39,829 bases of DNA, from contig CADAAJ010000005.1 in the NCBI GenBank assembly GCA_902785855.1, positions 1 through 39,829 of the forward strand, written 5' to 3'. Below are positions 1 to 9,697 of this stretch, in pieces; positions within the stretch are counted from its first letter, which is position 1, and each line of letters starts with the position of its first letter. A program made the translations under genes and the position numbers. The notes beneath the pieces were generated by a model. That model searched no databases and had not been told where the DNA came from. It worked only from the letters and a program-made list of their open reading frames with translations. This DNA is from an uncultured Methanobrevibacter sp. Its GTDB lineage: Archaea > Methanobacteriota > Methanobacteria > Methanobacteriales > Methanobacteriaceae.

Positions 1-357
1 AAGATTTGCTGAAACCATATCTGCATTGTTTTTAACTGCCATCTCATACATATCACATAATGCATTTTTGCATAAAAAAATATCATCACTGTCAAGAAAT
101 GCAATATAATCCCCCTTAGCTTTAGACATTGCAAAATTACGGGCTTTTCCTGAACCCTCATTTTGTTTGGAAAACACTTTAATAAAATCATACTTATTTG
201 AATATTTTTTTAAAATAGATAATGATTTGTCAGTTGATCCGTCATCAACACATATGATTTCCATATTTTTAAAATTCTGATTGATAACACTTTCAAGAGA
301 TTCTTTTAAAAAAAGTTTTGCATTATAAACAGGCATTATAATAGAAATTTCAGTCAA
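1..357 (-). CDS. Family 2 glycosyltransferase, N-terminal part (gene cut by window edge)
   Basis: The first 119 codons of a GT2 (GT-A fold) enzyme are present; the rest lies left of the window. The visible protein starts LTEISIIMPVYNAKLF, carries VDDGSTD for nucleotide binding, and has the metal-binding motif FLDSDD near residue 95. The start is a TTG at 355-357, chosen because a GGTGAT ribosome binding site lies just upstream (361-368) and the GT2 fold begins immediately. It would transfer a sugar from a nucleotide sugar at the cytoplasmic membrane face; donor and acceptor cannot be told. It closely resembles the other GT2 proteins here (for example 22568-23569 and 25010-26074), so it probably belongs to the same surface-glycan locus. 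Confidence 0.85.
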   Translation of the reverse strand, partial: MTEISIIMPVYNAKLFLKESLESVINQNFKNMEIICVDDGSTDKSLSILKKYSNKYDFIKVFSKQNEGSGKARNFAMSKAKGDYIAFLDSDDIFLCKNALCDMYEMAVKNNADMVSANL

Positions 358-400
358 ATTATCACCAGGTAATAATCTGACTGTGTATAAATAAATTATT

Positions 401-410
401 ATATATAAAA
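401..410 (-). promoter_or_regulatory. TATA-type promoter of the truncated GT2 gene
   Basis: On the minus strand this reads TTTTATATAT, a good archaeal TATA box. It lies 44-53 bases before the TTG start, which would give a leader of about 20 bases containing the GGTGAT site. Confidence 0.45.
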
Positions 411-416
411 AATGTA

Positions 417-449
417 TAAAATACATTTAAATTAATTAAACGTATTTTA
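417..449 (-). terminator. Stop-spanning hairpin terminator of the membrane protein gene
   Basis: Perfect 8-bp inverted repeat (417-424 with 442-449, arms TAAAATAC/GTATTTTA). The stop codon (436-438) lies in the loop. On the minus strand it is followed by a T-rich run (TACATTTTTTATATA). Confidence 0.5.
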
Positions 450-2547
450 CTTTAAAAATTTTAAATCCTGTTTTATCCTGATAAATATTTTCAAATTTAA
501 CATTATCATTTGAAAGATTTTTTAATTCATTATCAGTTGCAATGTAACTAACATTTAACTTTTCTAAATCATTAACATTAAGTTTTACAACAAATAAATC
601 TGGAGATATCAAATTAAATGATGTATTATTAACATTTTGCAGCTCGAATTCTATATGTGCATATCTATTATATACATCTTCATATTTCTTATCAGGGTCA
701 ATTTTATGCCAAGTGTCAAAATCAGGATATGTATGCACTGAATTAATTGTTTTTGCTCCTGAAGGTATAAGAATATCCCTAAGAGTATCATATGTAATCC
801 ACTTTGCATTAGGATCTTTTTCAACAATTCCATCAACAGTTTTCATGAATTTTGATTGAAATACAACATCAGTTCCCTGATCAATAGGATTAACCATTGC
901 TCCTGTTAAAAATGACAAACAGATCACACAAATTAAAAATATTTTTTGATTTCTTTTAGATGATGCCATAAAACTTGCGGAAAATATTATTGAATAAAAA
1001 ACAACTAAAACAATAGGCATCCAGAATAAATAATAACTGCTGAAGTTAAATGTTGATAAATATACCATAACGATTGATAAAATTATTGATATTGCAATAA
1101 ATAATTTCTTTTGTTCTAATTCTTTTAATCCAGAAATAGAACGAATTAATAATAACACACCAACAAATGAAATTGCAGTAATTAATCTGTGATTTATATG
1201 GTCTCTTAAAAATATTTTTATTATAGCTTCAGGTAAATGTACAAAATTAAATATACATAATATTAAAAATACTATTAAAAGGCCGCATAACAAGTTATCT
1301 TTAGTTTTTTGATAAAATAATACTATACTTGAAAGTATAAGCGGAATAGGGAATAAATAAACAAATTGCATTGAACATTCGCATACATTAGGAATTAAAT
1401 TATTTGGCGCCATAGGGAAAAATATTGAAGGAATATAATCAGCTAAAGTGTTTAATGAATTATCCCCATTAAATACAAGTGCTCCTGGATAAACCGTGTT
1501 AAAAACTAATTTAATTGTATCTACTGAATTAATATAAACATGTGCAATCACGGCTAAAAAAATTGCAAAACAAGAAGTAGCTATTAAAATATCTTTTTTG
1601 TCAAATTCAAATTCATGTCTGTTTTTTAAAATAATCCAAATAGCAAGAGGAATAAATACATAAACAAAAGAAATCTGCCATGTTGGATAAAATACTAATA
1701 TAAATGTTCCAATACTTATCATTAATCCAATACCAATTAATAATCTTTTTCTAAAATTATTAATCAGCATGTACCAATTAATTAATAAAACACCCAATTG
1801 GCCAAAAATTAATATTTCAACCAAACCATTAACTGCAAACCACCATTGAACAACTGGAGAAAATGTAATTAAAAGAGCATATGATAATGACAATATTTTA
1901 TTTTTATTAGTTAAAAGCATTCCAAATTCAAATGAAACCAATAATAAAAATATCAATCTTGAAATCCAAAAGAATGATAATCCCTGGCCCTGATTTAAAA
2001 ATAAATATCCAACTAAAAATGGTCTGAAAATCATCCCAATATCCAAAACAGGTTGACCATAAACAATAAACACATCAGTTGGTACTGCCCTAATTATATC
2101 GGAGAAATATTGAAATCCATTATGGTACTGTGAAAACGCAAATAATGTATTAACAATATATTCATCAGTCCTGATAGCTCTGGAAATTCCTAAAATAGGG
2201 TTATGAGAAACTTTAAAAATATTTAATTCATTAATAGAAGATCCATGAATTTGAAAAATAACCGCAAAAATCAACACAATAACTGTAAGTGGTAAACGAT
2301 ATGAATAAATAAAATTAAATACTTTAATATTTATATCTTCATTGGATAAAATATATGCAATTATCGAAAAAATAACCAATATAACAATAAATTCAATAAT
2401 TGAAAAGTAAGAAATAAATTTTACATTAGAAAACTCATAAAATAACTTATTATGTTCAATAAAAATAATATAACTTTCCATTAAAAAAGACAATATTACT
2501 GCCAAAAAAATACCTAAATAAAACTTTTTATTAAAATACTCATTCAT
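436..2547 (-). CDS. Large polytopic membrane protein, possible GT-C-like glycan enzyme
   Basis: 703 residues with about 13 hydrophobic segments filling residues 10-560, then a soluble C-terminal domain of about 140 residues. The loop after the third hydrophobic segment carries IRTDEY (residues 125-130) followed by a conserved-looking SQYHNG. An (R)(S/T)DE(W/Y) loop of this kind occurs in the bacterial and archaeal membrane family that I recall as DUF7657, often found beside GtrA and GT2 genes. Acidic residues in the first outer loop are also typical of GT-C glycosyltransferases, so a role in moving or polymerising lipid-linked sugars is reasonable but not shown. A GTGGT site precedes the ATG. 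It is a single-gene unit with its own terminator. The family assignment is from memory. Confidence 0.7.
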   Translation of the reverse strand: MNEYFNKKFYLGIFLAVILSFLMESYIIFIEHNKLFYEFSNVKFISYFSIIEFIVILVIFSIIAYILSNEDINIKVFNFIYSYRLPLTVIVLIFAVIFQIHGSSINELNIFKVSHNPILGISRAIRTDEYIVNTLFAFSQYHNGFQYFSDIIRAVPTDVFIVYGQPVLDIGMIFRPFLVGYLFLNQGQGLSFFWISRLIFLLLVSFEFGMLLTNKNKILSLSYALLITFSPVVQWWFAVNGLVEILIFGQLGVLLINWYMLINNFRKRLLIGIGLMISIGTFILVFYPTWQISFVYVFIPLAIWIILKNRHEFEFDKKDILIATSCFAIFLAVIAHVYINSVDTIKLVFNTVYPGALVFNGDNSLNTLADYIPSIFFPMAPNNLIPNVCECSMQFVYLFPIPLILSSIVLFYQKTKDNLLCGLLIVFLILCIFNFVHLPEAIIKIFLRDHINHRLITAISFVGVLLLIRSISGLKELEQKKLFIAISIILSIVMVYLSTFNFSSYYLFWMPIVLVVFYSIIFSASFMASSKRNQKIFLICVICLSFLTGAMVNPIDQGTDVVFQSKFMKTVDGIVEKDPNAKWITYDTLRDILIPSGAKTINSVHTYPDFDTWHKIDPDKKYEDVYNRYAHIEFELQNVNNTSFNLISPDLFVVKLNVNDLEKLNVSYIATDNELKNLSNDNVKFENIYQDKTGFKIFKVKYV

Positions 2548-2600
2548 TTAAACCACTATAAAATATTACATAAACAAGTAAAGTTTTGAAAATAATAATA

Positions 2601-2608
2601 TATATTTT
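2601..2608 (-). promoter_or_regulatory. TATA-like element upstream of the 703-residue membrane protein
   Basis: Minus strand reads AATATATATTATT around this point, about 55 bases before the ATG at 2547. The 230-base gap to the next gene holds no other feature that I can see. Confidence 0.35.
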
Positions 2609-2761
2609 TATCTAGACAAATCTTTTTTTTAAAAAAGCATTGATAAAATTTAAAATAAACGAATATTAAATAGTTTTAAAAAAATTTATTTCATATTTAG
2701 GTTTAATGTAGTCACAATATTAATTTTAATATAATAAATGAAAATTTATAGACTTTTCCAA

Positions 2762-2804
2762 AATAAAATTATATTAATTAAGTAGTGAAATTCTTAATTT
2801 TATT
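2762..2804 (-). terminator. Inverted repeat around the stop codon of the acyltransferase operon
   Basis: Perfect 10-bp arms (2762-2771 and 2795-2804, AATAAAATTA/TAATTTTATT) with the stop codon 2778-2780 in the loop. The 3' arm on the transcribed strand is itself T-rich. AT-rich arms make chance more likely than for the other hairpins. Confidence 0.4.
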
Positions 2805-3767
2805 AAATGAGACATATAATAAATAAGATATTCCTGTTGTAATTATAAATATTATAAATGGATTTAAAATACCATAATTCAAAGGAATTGTAAGAATAAC
2901 TAATATGTGTAATATATAAATGTAAGTAAATAGTTTTCCTCCAATAAAAGCACTTATTTTTAAATTTAATTTATCAGGATATTTAATACACCATAAAAAC
3001 ATACTAATTGAAACAATAATAGTTCCAATAAACAAATCAGATTTACCTACAGCCAATACCTCAATACATGTTAATAAACATCCTATAATAATTAATATTA
3101 TCAAAATCATATTTGAAAATAAACTAATAATCTTCTTTTCATTATCATGAATATAATATCCTAAAATAAAAAAAGGCATTGCAAAAAACAAAAAGTTTCT
3201 ATAATACTGAACAGGATATATTATTCCAAAATATTGAGAAAATTCACCCATAATTAGGCATATAGCCAATAATACTGGAACATAATAATAAATTACTTTA
3301 ATATTTATTGAAAATTTTTTAATTAAATAAAAAATAATATAGCAATACAATAAAGACCCAATAAACCATAAATTGAAACCTACTGGAGGTATATTAAAAA
3401 CAATGAAATTAAACAACAAATCAAAAATATTATTTAAAGAATTGAAATCAACAAGTTTATTTGTTATAAGATTAAAAATTAAGTAGACAAATATAGCGAG
3501 TGCATATATTTTTATTAACCTAATAATTCTAGTTTTATATTTATTTAATGATTTTTCAGTATTGTTAAAAAAACTAAAATATCCAGAAACTAAGAAAAAA
3601 ATAGGGATAGAAAATCTCATAAGAGAATCAGATATTATATATTGTTTAGTTTCAAGAGGAAAGAATGGACAATGCATACATACAACTGCAAAAATTGCCA
3701 AACATTTAATTACATTCAAAGATATGTTTATATTTTTATTATTTTCTGAATTATTAAAAAATTTCAT
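2778..3767 (-). CDS. Acyltransferase 3 family membrane protein
   Basis: 329 residues, about ten membrane segments. The N-terminus (INISLNVIKCLAIFAVVCMH) and the following SDSLMRFSIPIFFLVSGYF are typical of acyltransferase family 3 (OafA/WecH type), which O-acylates surface sugars using acyl-CoA. The conserved histidine of the first helix is present (His32, in VVCMHCPF). The C-terminal SGNH domain found in some OafA proteins is absent, so it is the short form. Last gene of a four-gene operon (6267 to 2778), 16 bases after gtrA, with a GGTAG site before the ATG. The context suggests it O-acetylates the glycan made by this locus; the acyl group and target sugar are unknown. Confidence 0.88.
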   Translation of the reverse strand: MKFFNNSENNKNINISLNVIKCLAIFAVVCMHCPFFPLETKQYIISDSLMRFSIPIFFLVSGYFSFFNNTEKSLNKYKTRIIRLIKIYALAIFVYLIFNLITNKLVDFNSLNNIFDLLFNFIVFNIPPVGFNLWFIGSLLYCYIIFYLIKKFSINIKVIYYYVPVLLAICLIMGEFSQYFGIIYPVQYYRNFLFFAMPFFILGYYIHDNEKKIISLFSNMILIILIIIGCLLTCIEVLAVGKSDLFIGTIIVSISMFLWCIKYPDKLNLKISAFIGGKLFTYIYILHILVILTIPLNYGILNPFIIFIITTGISYLLYVSFNKIKNFTT

Positions 3768-3783
3768 TTTTTTCTACCAAGAT

Positions 3784-4209
3784 TTACTTAATAAAATTTT
3801 TCCCATAAAACATTACTCTTCTTGCTAAAAAGTTCCAAAACAATACAATTATAGCCGAAATTATCTTTGAAATTAAATAATAAATTCCAAAAATATCGGT
3901 AAATAAATATAATAAAATTTCTGTAAAACCTAATCCGATAGTACTAATTAATATAAACATATTAAACTCAAAAACTTTATTCTCAATATTATTTTGATTA
4001 AATACCCATTTAGTACTCATAAGGTAATTTACTAAAACAGATATTATAAATGAAAGTATAGCTGAGATTAAATAATAAATTCCACAAATATCTGAGAAGA
4101 AATATAAAAAGAAGAAATCTACAATAAATGCAGTTCCTCCAACAAAAACATATCTAAATAATTGCAGGAAAATATCATCAGTAGGATCTTTAAATAGCTT
4201 ATTTAACAT
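3784..4209 (-). CDS. GtrA family membrane protein
   Basis: 141 residues with four membrane helices and the GtrA pattern at the start (FRYVFVGGTAFIVDFFFLYF) and in the second half (FWNFLARRVMFY). GtrA proteins act with a polyprenyl-phosphate glycosyltransferase and are thought to flip or present the polyprenyl-phosphate sugar used to decorate surface polymers. The partner is the gene directly upstream (4212-5138), only 2 bases away, so the two are translationally close and very likely a functional pair. GAGGA lies 6 bases before the ATG. Confidence 0.92.
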   Translation of the reverse strand: MLNKLFKDPTDDIFLQLFRYVFVGGTAFIVDFFFLYFFSDICGIYYLISAILSFIISVLVNYLMSTKWVFNQNNIENKVFEFNMFILISTIGLGFTEILLYLFTDIFGIYYLISKIISAIIVLFWNFLARRVMFYGKNFIK

Positions 4210-4211
4210 GT

Positions 4212-5138
4212 CTATTCCTCTTTAAAACGATTTAATAAAATTAAATGATAATCAAGACGTTCTTCATGTTGACGTTTTAAAACATGTAAAATAACTCCTG
4301 TAAAAAGAATTATAGTTGCAACTATAACCACAGTTGAAATAACAATCAAAGTAGGAATCCTTAAAACAGTACCAGTTACAAAATAATTAAATAAAATTGG
4401 GAAAAAATGAATACCAGCAATAATTAAAAGAATCAATGATAATGCTGTGAAGAAAAACAATGGACGTTTGTTACGAACTAAAGAAAAAATCATTCTAAGA
4501 ACTTTAAAACCATCACGATAAGTATTTAATTTAGATTCACTACCTTCTTTCCTGTCACGATAATCAATTGGAATTTCTTTAATTTTAAAATTATTGGTCA
4601 ATGCAAATACACTCATTTCAGTTTCAATTTCAAATTCTTTGGACCTAATAGGAAACGATTTAACAAAATCATAACTAAATGCCCTCATTCCAGTCATAAT
4701 ATCATTTAAGTTACTTTTAAAAAATAAATTAATAAATTTTCTAACTAATTTATTTCCAGAATTATGAAATCTTCTGTCATTTTCTTCGAAATAAGTAGAA
4801 GATAATCTGTCTCCAATAACCATGTCAGCTTCATTACTTAAAACAAGCTTTTCAAATTCAATTGCAGATTCAGCAGGGTATGTATCATCACCATCAACCA
4901 TTATATAACAATCTGCATCAATATCCATAAACATTGATTTAACAACATTACCTTTTCCCTGTTTGAATTCTTTTCGAACTATTGCTCCTGCACTTTCAGC
5001 TATTTTATCTGTACCGTCTGATGAATTATTATCATATACATATATTTCTGCATGAGGCATACACTTTTTAAAGTCCAAAATAACTTTTTTTATAGTTGGT
5101 GCTTCATTATAACAAGGAATTAATACAACAGTCTTCAT
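4212..5138 (-). CDS. Polyprenyl-phosphate glycosyltransferase (GT2, dolichyl-phosphate-mannose-synthase-like)
   Basis: 308 residues. Residues 1-215 are a GT-A domain of the dolichol-phosphate mannose synthase type: VLIPCYNEAPTI, DNNSSDGT, and the metal-binding VDGDDTYP (residues 81-88). Two C-terminal helices (about 228-250 and 260-287) anchor it in the membrane, as in GtrB-like enzymes. It should make a polyprenyl-phosphate hexose on the cytoplasmic side, which GtrA (next gene) then hands over. Upstream spacing is 4 bases to the preceding GT-B gene, so this is operon-internal; only a weak GTGA site precedes its ATG. Confidence 0.9.
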   Translation of the reverse strand: MKTVVLIPCYNEAPTIKKVILDFKKCMPHAEIYVYDNNSSDGTDKIAESAGAIVRKEFKQGKGNVVKSMFMDIDADCYIMVDGDDTYPAESAIEFEKLVLSNEADMVIGDRLSSTYFEENDRRFHNSGNKLVRKFINLFFKSNLNDIMTGMRAFSYDFVKSFPIRSKEFEIETEMSVFALTNNFKIKEIPIDYRDRKEGSESKLNTYRDGFKVLRMIFSLVRNKRPLFFFTALSLILLIIAGIHFFPILFNYFVTGTVLRIPTLIVISTVVIVATIILFTGVILHVLKRQHEERLDYHLILLNRFKEE

Positions 5139-5142
5139 TTTT

Positions 5143-6267
5143 TCACATTTTTATATTTTTTTTAAGTTTTTTTAATTCATCGACAATGATATCTACTCTA
5201 TTGTCAAAAGTATGATTTTTTAAAACAATATTCTTACCCTTTAATGCTTTTTCTTCTCGTTTTTGAGGATTATTAAGATAATAAGAAATTTTTTCATCTA
5301 AATCATCAACATCATCATAGGTAACTATCGTATTTTCAAACAATTCTTCTTCAGAAGGAATTTTATCAGAAATGACAAAAGTACCACAAGCAAGAGCATC
5401 AAAAAGTCTATTGGATGGAAAATCAAATTCAATCATATCATTCCAATGATCATTTAAAAGAATTTTACATGAAGAATAATACTCATGTAACTTTTCATTA
5501 GGAATATATTCATCTTTAATATACTTCTCATCAATGAATTTATCCCATCCTTTACCATAGATACTAACTTCATGATTAGTTTTAAATAAATCTTTAATAA
5601 TAGTTCTATAAACACCTCTAGTAACTCCAACAAATAATATATCTTCACTTAACTTATGATTTATTTTGGGATAAAATATTTCCGGATCAGTACATTGTAA
5701 TAATGTTATAACAGATGTATTTAATCTATTTTTTAAAATATTAGTATATTTTTCAGAAGCAACAAAAACAATATCATATTTTTCATATTCTTCATCACTA
5801 ACCAAATCCGGATGTGAAATATTCCACATTAGATTAATTTCATCTAAATTAGGTTCATATTCCCTCAATCCCCTTAAAACAATTGTAATATCAACTTTAA
5901 CATTATCATACCAGTTATCTCTTTGTTGTAAAATTACATTAAAACCTTTTTTTTGTAAAGCTTTTTTAAGTCCCTTAGCAAAAAAATAATCTCCCCATTT
6001 ATTATTTTTTAAAGGATTTGGAGATTTAATAGCAATAGTAATTTTATCAAATTCATCGTTAGCTAATTTATTCAATATTTGAGGTATTGTTGTTTTAGCT
6101 AATTTTTTTTGTGAAAAATTCTTTTTATCCAAAATAACTTCATAATCAGAATTGGATTTTTTTATTTTCTTTTTAAGATCTGAATTTTCCTTTTTAAGTT
6201 TTTTATACTGTGATTTATAAAAAACATAACTGTTACTTTTATTCAAAATCTTATCTATAAAAGACAA
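5143..6267 (-). CDS. GT-B glycosyltransferase (CgeB / glycosyl transferase family 1-like) with N-terminal coiled coil
   Basis: 374 residues. Residues 15-45 are a Lys/Glu-rich coiled coil (YKSQYKKLKKENSDLKKKI). The rest is a GT-B fold: an N-terminal Rossmann-like half with IAIKSPNP and KYDIVFVASEKY, then the nucleotide-sugar half with ILFVGVTRGVYR, SIYGKGWDKF, and FPSNRLFDALACGTFVISD, which matches the Glyco_trans_1_2/CgeB pattern. First gene of the operon 6267-2778. The start is a TTG at 6265-6267 with GAGGA upstream. Sugar specificity is unknown. Confidence 0.85.
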   Translation of the reverse strand: MSFIDKILNKSNSYVFYKSQYKKLKKENSDLKKKIKKSNSDYEVILDKKNFSQKKLAKTTIPQILNKLANDEFDKITIAIKSPNPLKNNKWGDYFFAKGLKKALQKKGFNVILQQRDNWYDNVKVDITIVLRGLREYEPNLDEINLMWNISHPDLVSDEEYEKYDIVFVASEKYTNILKNRLNTSVITLLQCTDPEIFYPKINHKLSEDILFVGVTRGVYRTIIKDLFKTNHEVSIYGKGWDKFIDEKYIKDEYIPNEKLHEYYSSCKILLNDHWNDMIEFDFPSNRLFDALACGTFVISDKIPSEEELFENTIVTYDDVDDLDEKISYYLNNPQKREEKALKGKNIVLKNHTFDNRVDIIVDELKKLKKNIKM

Positions 6268-6313
6268 ATTATCAAATCCTCAAATTATTTGTTAAAGTTT
6301 AATTAGTATCTAA

Positions 6314-6345
6314 AATATATTATATAATATCGTATATTTATACAT
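6314..6345. promoter_or_regulatory. Divergent AT-rich promoter region
   Basis: Overlapping TATA-like stretches (ATATATTATATAATAT and GTATATTTATACAT) lie between the divergent genes starting at 6267 (minus) and 6373 (plus). Which box serves which gene cannot be settled by eye. The plus gene has a strong GGTGGT site at 6364-6369. Confidence 0.4.
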
Positions 6346-6372
6346 AATTGAATTTATCAATTTGGTGGTTTA

Positions 6373-7884
6373 ATGTTTAAAAGAGATTTTTTAGTTAAAT
6401 CAAATTTTAATATAAAACAAGCTTTAAATTACAATAAAGCCTATGATAAAATTATAGAATTAAATTTATTTGATGAAAATTTTTACTCTGAAAATTATTC
6501 ACAATTTTTCACAGGTGATGCTTTAAAACATTACTTGTTTGAAGGTTATAAAAAAAATTTCGACCCATCAGCAAAGTTCAGTACAAAAGAATATATTAAC
6601 AAAAATCCAGATGTTAAAAAATCTAATTTAAACCCATTGGTTCATTATGTATTATTTGGAAAAAATGAAGGAAAAAAGATTTATCCTTCAAAACTAATCA
6701 AAAAAGAAAAAATTTCCAATCGAAATCTTTTATGCCTACATAATTACAAATTCAAAAATGAACCATTAGTATCCATTATTGTTTTAAATAGAAATGGTAT
6801 TAATCATCTAAAAGTATTATTTAAAGACTTTTCAAAAAAAACTAATTATTCAAATTTTGAATTTATTTTAGTTGACAATGATTCTAATGATAATTCTGTC
6901 AGTTATGCTAAATCATTGAATGTTGATTTTCCTTTAAAAATTATAGAAAATAATGAAAATTTATCATTTTCCGAAGCAAATAATCAAGCATGTAAAATTG
7001 CTAATGGAGAATACCTTTTACTTTTAAACAATGATATTGAACCAACATATGGTTGGTTAAATGAGATGATGGGAACTATGTTGAATAATAAAAATATTGG
7101 TTCAGTTGGAGCTAAATTAGTATATCCAAACATGGTTAAATCAAAGAAAAAATCTTTTAAAATCCAACATTGTGGAGACATATTCTCATTTAAAAAAGAA
7201 CCCTTAATTTATGCATACCATCATAATGAATTATCTAAACCATTTAATAATAATGTTAATCATCTAAAAAAAGTTATATCAGCAACTGCAGCAGTTCTAT
7301 TAGTTAAAAAATCAGTCTATCAAGAAGTTGGAGGGCTTGACGAAAGATATGTTTATGGATGGGAAGATTTGGATTTTTCAATGAAATTACATCAAAAAGG
7401 TTATGATATTTTATATTGTCCTTCAGCATTATTATTTCATAATGAATCAAGTACAAGAACATTTAAAGATAAACCAAATATCAATGCCATTAAATTTAAT
7501 GAAAAATGGAATGATTATCTTAATAAACATATATATCTTGATAAAATCAACAATAATAAATTTTTCTGTCAACATCCACTAAAAATAATGTTCATTATTG
7601 AGGATATAGATAAACTTTCTAATAATATTATAGACTTATATAATATTCTCAGCAATGAAAACTATGATATTGATTTATCTACAATTGATAATATTGATGA
7701 TGATTATTCAATTGATATTATTATTTCATTTACATCAAAACTTAATTTTAATTTTAAATTAAGGGATAATATTATTAAAGTTGCATGTTTTAGTGAAAAT
7801 AGTGCTGATTATGATTTAACTATTGATAATATTAATGAATTCAAAGAGAAATTAATAGAATATGTTAAAAAAAAATATGATTAA
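6373..7884 (+). CDS. GT2 glycosyltransferase (rhamnosyltransferase-like) with N-terminal accessory domain
   Basis: 503 residues. Residues 25-105 form the small accessory module common before GT2 domains of rhamnan/O-antigen enzymes (ending NLNPLVHYVLFGKNEGKK). The GT-A domain spans about 130-350: SIIVLNRNGINHL, DNDSNDNS, the metal-binding LLLLNNDIEP (215-224), and EDLDFSMKLHQKGYDILY with the later LLFHNESST. This subtype (NND rather than DSD) is that of WsbD/rhamnosyl-type GT2 enzymes. Residues 395-503 are an Asp/Asn-rich region I do not recognise. It is transcribed away from the neighbouring operon and converges on the RgpF-like gene with a 14-base gap. Confidence 0.88.
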   Translation: MFKRDFLVKSNFNIKQALNYNKAYDKIIELNLFDENFYSENYSQFFTGDALKHYLFEGYKKNFDPSAKFSTKEYINKNPDVKKSNLNPLVHYVLFGKNEGKKIYPSKLIKKEKISNRNLLCLHNYKFKNEPLVSIIVLNRNGINHLKVLFKDFSKKTNYSNFEFILVDNDSNDNSVSYAKSLNVDFPLKIIENNENLSFSEANNQACKIANGEYLLLLNNDIEPTYGWLNEMMGTMLNNKNIGSVGAKLVYPNMVKSKKKSFKIQHCGDIFSFKKEPLIYAYHHNELSKPFNNNVNHLKKVISATAAVLLVKKSVYQEVGGLDERYVYGWEDLDFSMKLHQKGYDILYCPSALLFHNESSTRTFKDKPNINAIKFNEKWNDYLNKHIYLDKINNNKFFCQHPLKIMFIIEDIDKLSNNIIDLYNILSNENYDIDLSTIDNIDDDYSIDIIISFTSKLNFNFKLRDNIIKVACFSENSADYDLTIDNINEFKEKLIEYVKKKYD

Positions 7885-7904
7885 ACATTATTAACTTTTT
7901 AATC
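7879..7904 (-). terminator. Hairpin between convergent genes
   Basis: Perfect 7-bp arms (7879-7885 and 7898-7904, GATTAAA/TTTAATC). It spans both stop codons (7882-7884 plus, 7899-7901 minus). On the minus strand it is followed by a run of nine T (7864-7876 region), so it best serves the minus operon. Confidence 0.45.
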
Positions 7905-9686
7905 CCCCATATACTGTTTTAGTAGACGGTAAAAAGTTATAAAAGTACCATAATTTAAAAACTGTTCTTTTCCACTTGTAATTGCTTTCATAGTACTTGT
8001 TAACATATAATTAAAGTTAAACATTTCACTGCGACCATATTCTTCAGTCATTACAATTTCACTGTAATATCCCCTACTTGCTGCAACATATCCATATATT
8101 CTTTCTAAAGCATGACTTATTGTTCCATCTCCAGGCATTGGTTCTTTTGGAAAGTCATTATAATCAAAATATAAATCAAATAAAGGTTCTAAAGCATCAT
8201 ATCTTGCCCAAAAACAATTTCCAATAGATAATGGGGGTGTTTTTTTAGATATTGGTGTTTTAATTCCCATTTGATTTAAAAGACTTAAAACAATATCATA
8301 ATTTACAACCCAATAATCATTTAGATAAGCATGGAAATAGGTTCCATGATAAATTCGGGGAGGCACAATAACTCCTAAAGAAGGATTATCATCAAATTCC
8401 TTGATAATAGCTTCAATATACTCTTGACTTGCTAAGTTATTTTCCCATAGAGCATCTCTAAAGTTAGACCCAATAGTTATATACTCTTTTCCTTGAGATT
8501 TTTTATCATGCATAAAACAGAAATAATCATAATTTTTAATAATGTCACGTGAAGCTACAAGCAATGATGCCATGTCTCTCCCACGGGCTTCAATTTTTAA
8601 AACTTTTACATCATTTACCAGTTTATTTGCAATATTTTTTTCAAAAAATTCTTTCTTATTATAACTGTCTGTTGTAATTAAAATATCAACATATTCTGGA
8701 ATATTTTTTAAATAATCAAATGCATAATCCCATATATCGTCATAATACAAATGAACTAAAACCAATACTTTATTATCAGTTTTATCATTAACTATTTTAG
8801 TTTTAGGAAAAATTCTAACGAGATTTAAGTTTTCAACAATTTTTCCAGGATCTTGTATTCTTAATAAATATTTATATATTAATGAAACATCATAATCAGT
8901 ATTTTCTTTTAAATAGCTCATTGTTTTTGATAATTCTGAAGACAAATTATGTTTTAAGTTACCTTTACGTGTATTTTTAAATGCTTTTCTTTTAATAATA
9001 GGTAAACCTCGATATGCAACTAAATTATGCATATCATAAGTATGTAAACTTAAAGCTTTTTCTTTTTCTTCTTCCAAATCTTCAGTATTTACATACGATT
9101 CCCATTTATATCCATTTTCCTCAAAATATTTGGTTAAAACAGCTTCATGTTTATAAGCTAAATCTTTAAACTCCTCATAATCAGGTAATTTTTTCCAATA
9201 TTTTTGAAATACATTCGATTTTACCAAATTTTTTCTAAAAGCTAAAAAATAGGTTTGAATATATCTTGGTCTATTTTCATATGGACATAAATCATCATTG
9301 TTTAATGCTTCCCCATGATTTGTAATTCCCCAAAAATCAATGTCTTTTTTATCCATTTTTTCAAACATTTTTTTGAATGGATAAACTGGGCCAAAAAATG
9401 AATCATTAAATAAAATTATTTCATCAAAATTCAAAAGATTATCAAACCCATAATGCTTAACCATTACATCACGCCAAGCTCCTGCATCAAAACCTTCATT
9501 TGAACGGAAAATTATATCTGAAGCAGTATATTTATCAAGTTTTTCAATACTTTCAGCTGTTAAATCTCCATTTGACACAATACATAATTCATCAAGATTT
9601 TTTACAATATCATCCAATAGGTAAGTAATATAATCATCAATGATGCCATCTTTATCATAACAGAGAAAAATTCCTAAACGTTTCAA
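7899..9686 (-). CDS. Rhamnan synthesis protein F (RgpF) family glycosyltransferase
   Basis: 595 residues matching the RgpF family in two halves. Residues 1-250 include IFLCYDKDGIIDDYI, FRSNEGFDAGAWRDVM, the family-typical LFNDSFFGPVYPF and FWGITNHGE. The second half (about 310-595) has VLVLVHLYYDDIW, ARGRDMASLLVA, FMHDKKSQ, and SIGNCFWARYDALEPLF. RgpF-type proteins build or branch rhamnose-containing wall polysaccharides; the sugar here is an inference only. It is the second gene of an operon with the methyltransferase-kinase gene (11 bases upstream). The start is TTG (9684-9686) with GGAGAG seven bases upstream; no in-frame ATG fits as well. Confidence 0.9.
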   Translation of the reverse strand: MKRLGIFLCYDKDGIIDDYITYLLDDIVKNLDELCIVSNGDLTAESIEKLDKYTASDIIFRSNEGFDAGAWRDVMVKHYGFDNLLNFDEIILFNDSFFGPVYPFKKMFEKMDKKDIDFWGITNHGEALNNDDLCPYENRPRYIQTYFLAFRKNLVKSNVFQKYWKKLPDYEEFKDLAYKHEAVLTKYFEENGYKWESYVNTEDLEEEKEKALSLHTYDMHNLVAYRGLPIIKRKAFKNTRKGNLKHNLSSELSKTMSYLKENTDYDVSLIYKYLLRIQDPGKIVENLNLVRIFPKTKIVNDKTDNKVLVLVHLYYDDIWDYAFDYLKNIPEYVDILITTDSYNKKEFFEKNIANKLVNDVKVLKIEARGRDMASLLVASRDIIKNYDYFCFMHDKKSQGKEYITIGSNFRDALWENNLASQEYIEAIIKEFDDNPSLGVIVPPRIYHGTYFHAYLNDYWVVNYDIVLSLLNQMGIKTPISKKTPPLSIGNCFWARYDALEPLFDLYFDYNDFPKEPMPGDGTISHALERIYGYVAASRGYYSEIVMTEEYGRSEMFNFNYMLTSTMKAITSGKEQFLNYGTFITFYRLLKQYMGD

Positions 9687-9697
9687 AATAATCTCTC

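Noticed and set aside
3562-3828. 88-codon plus-strand ORF across the acyltransferase and GtrA genes
   Set aside because: It is antisense to two recognised genes and has no ribosome binding site.
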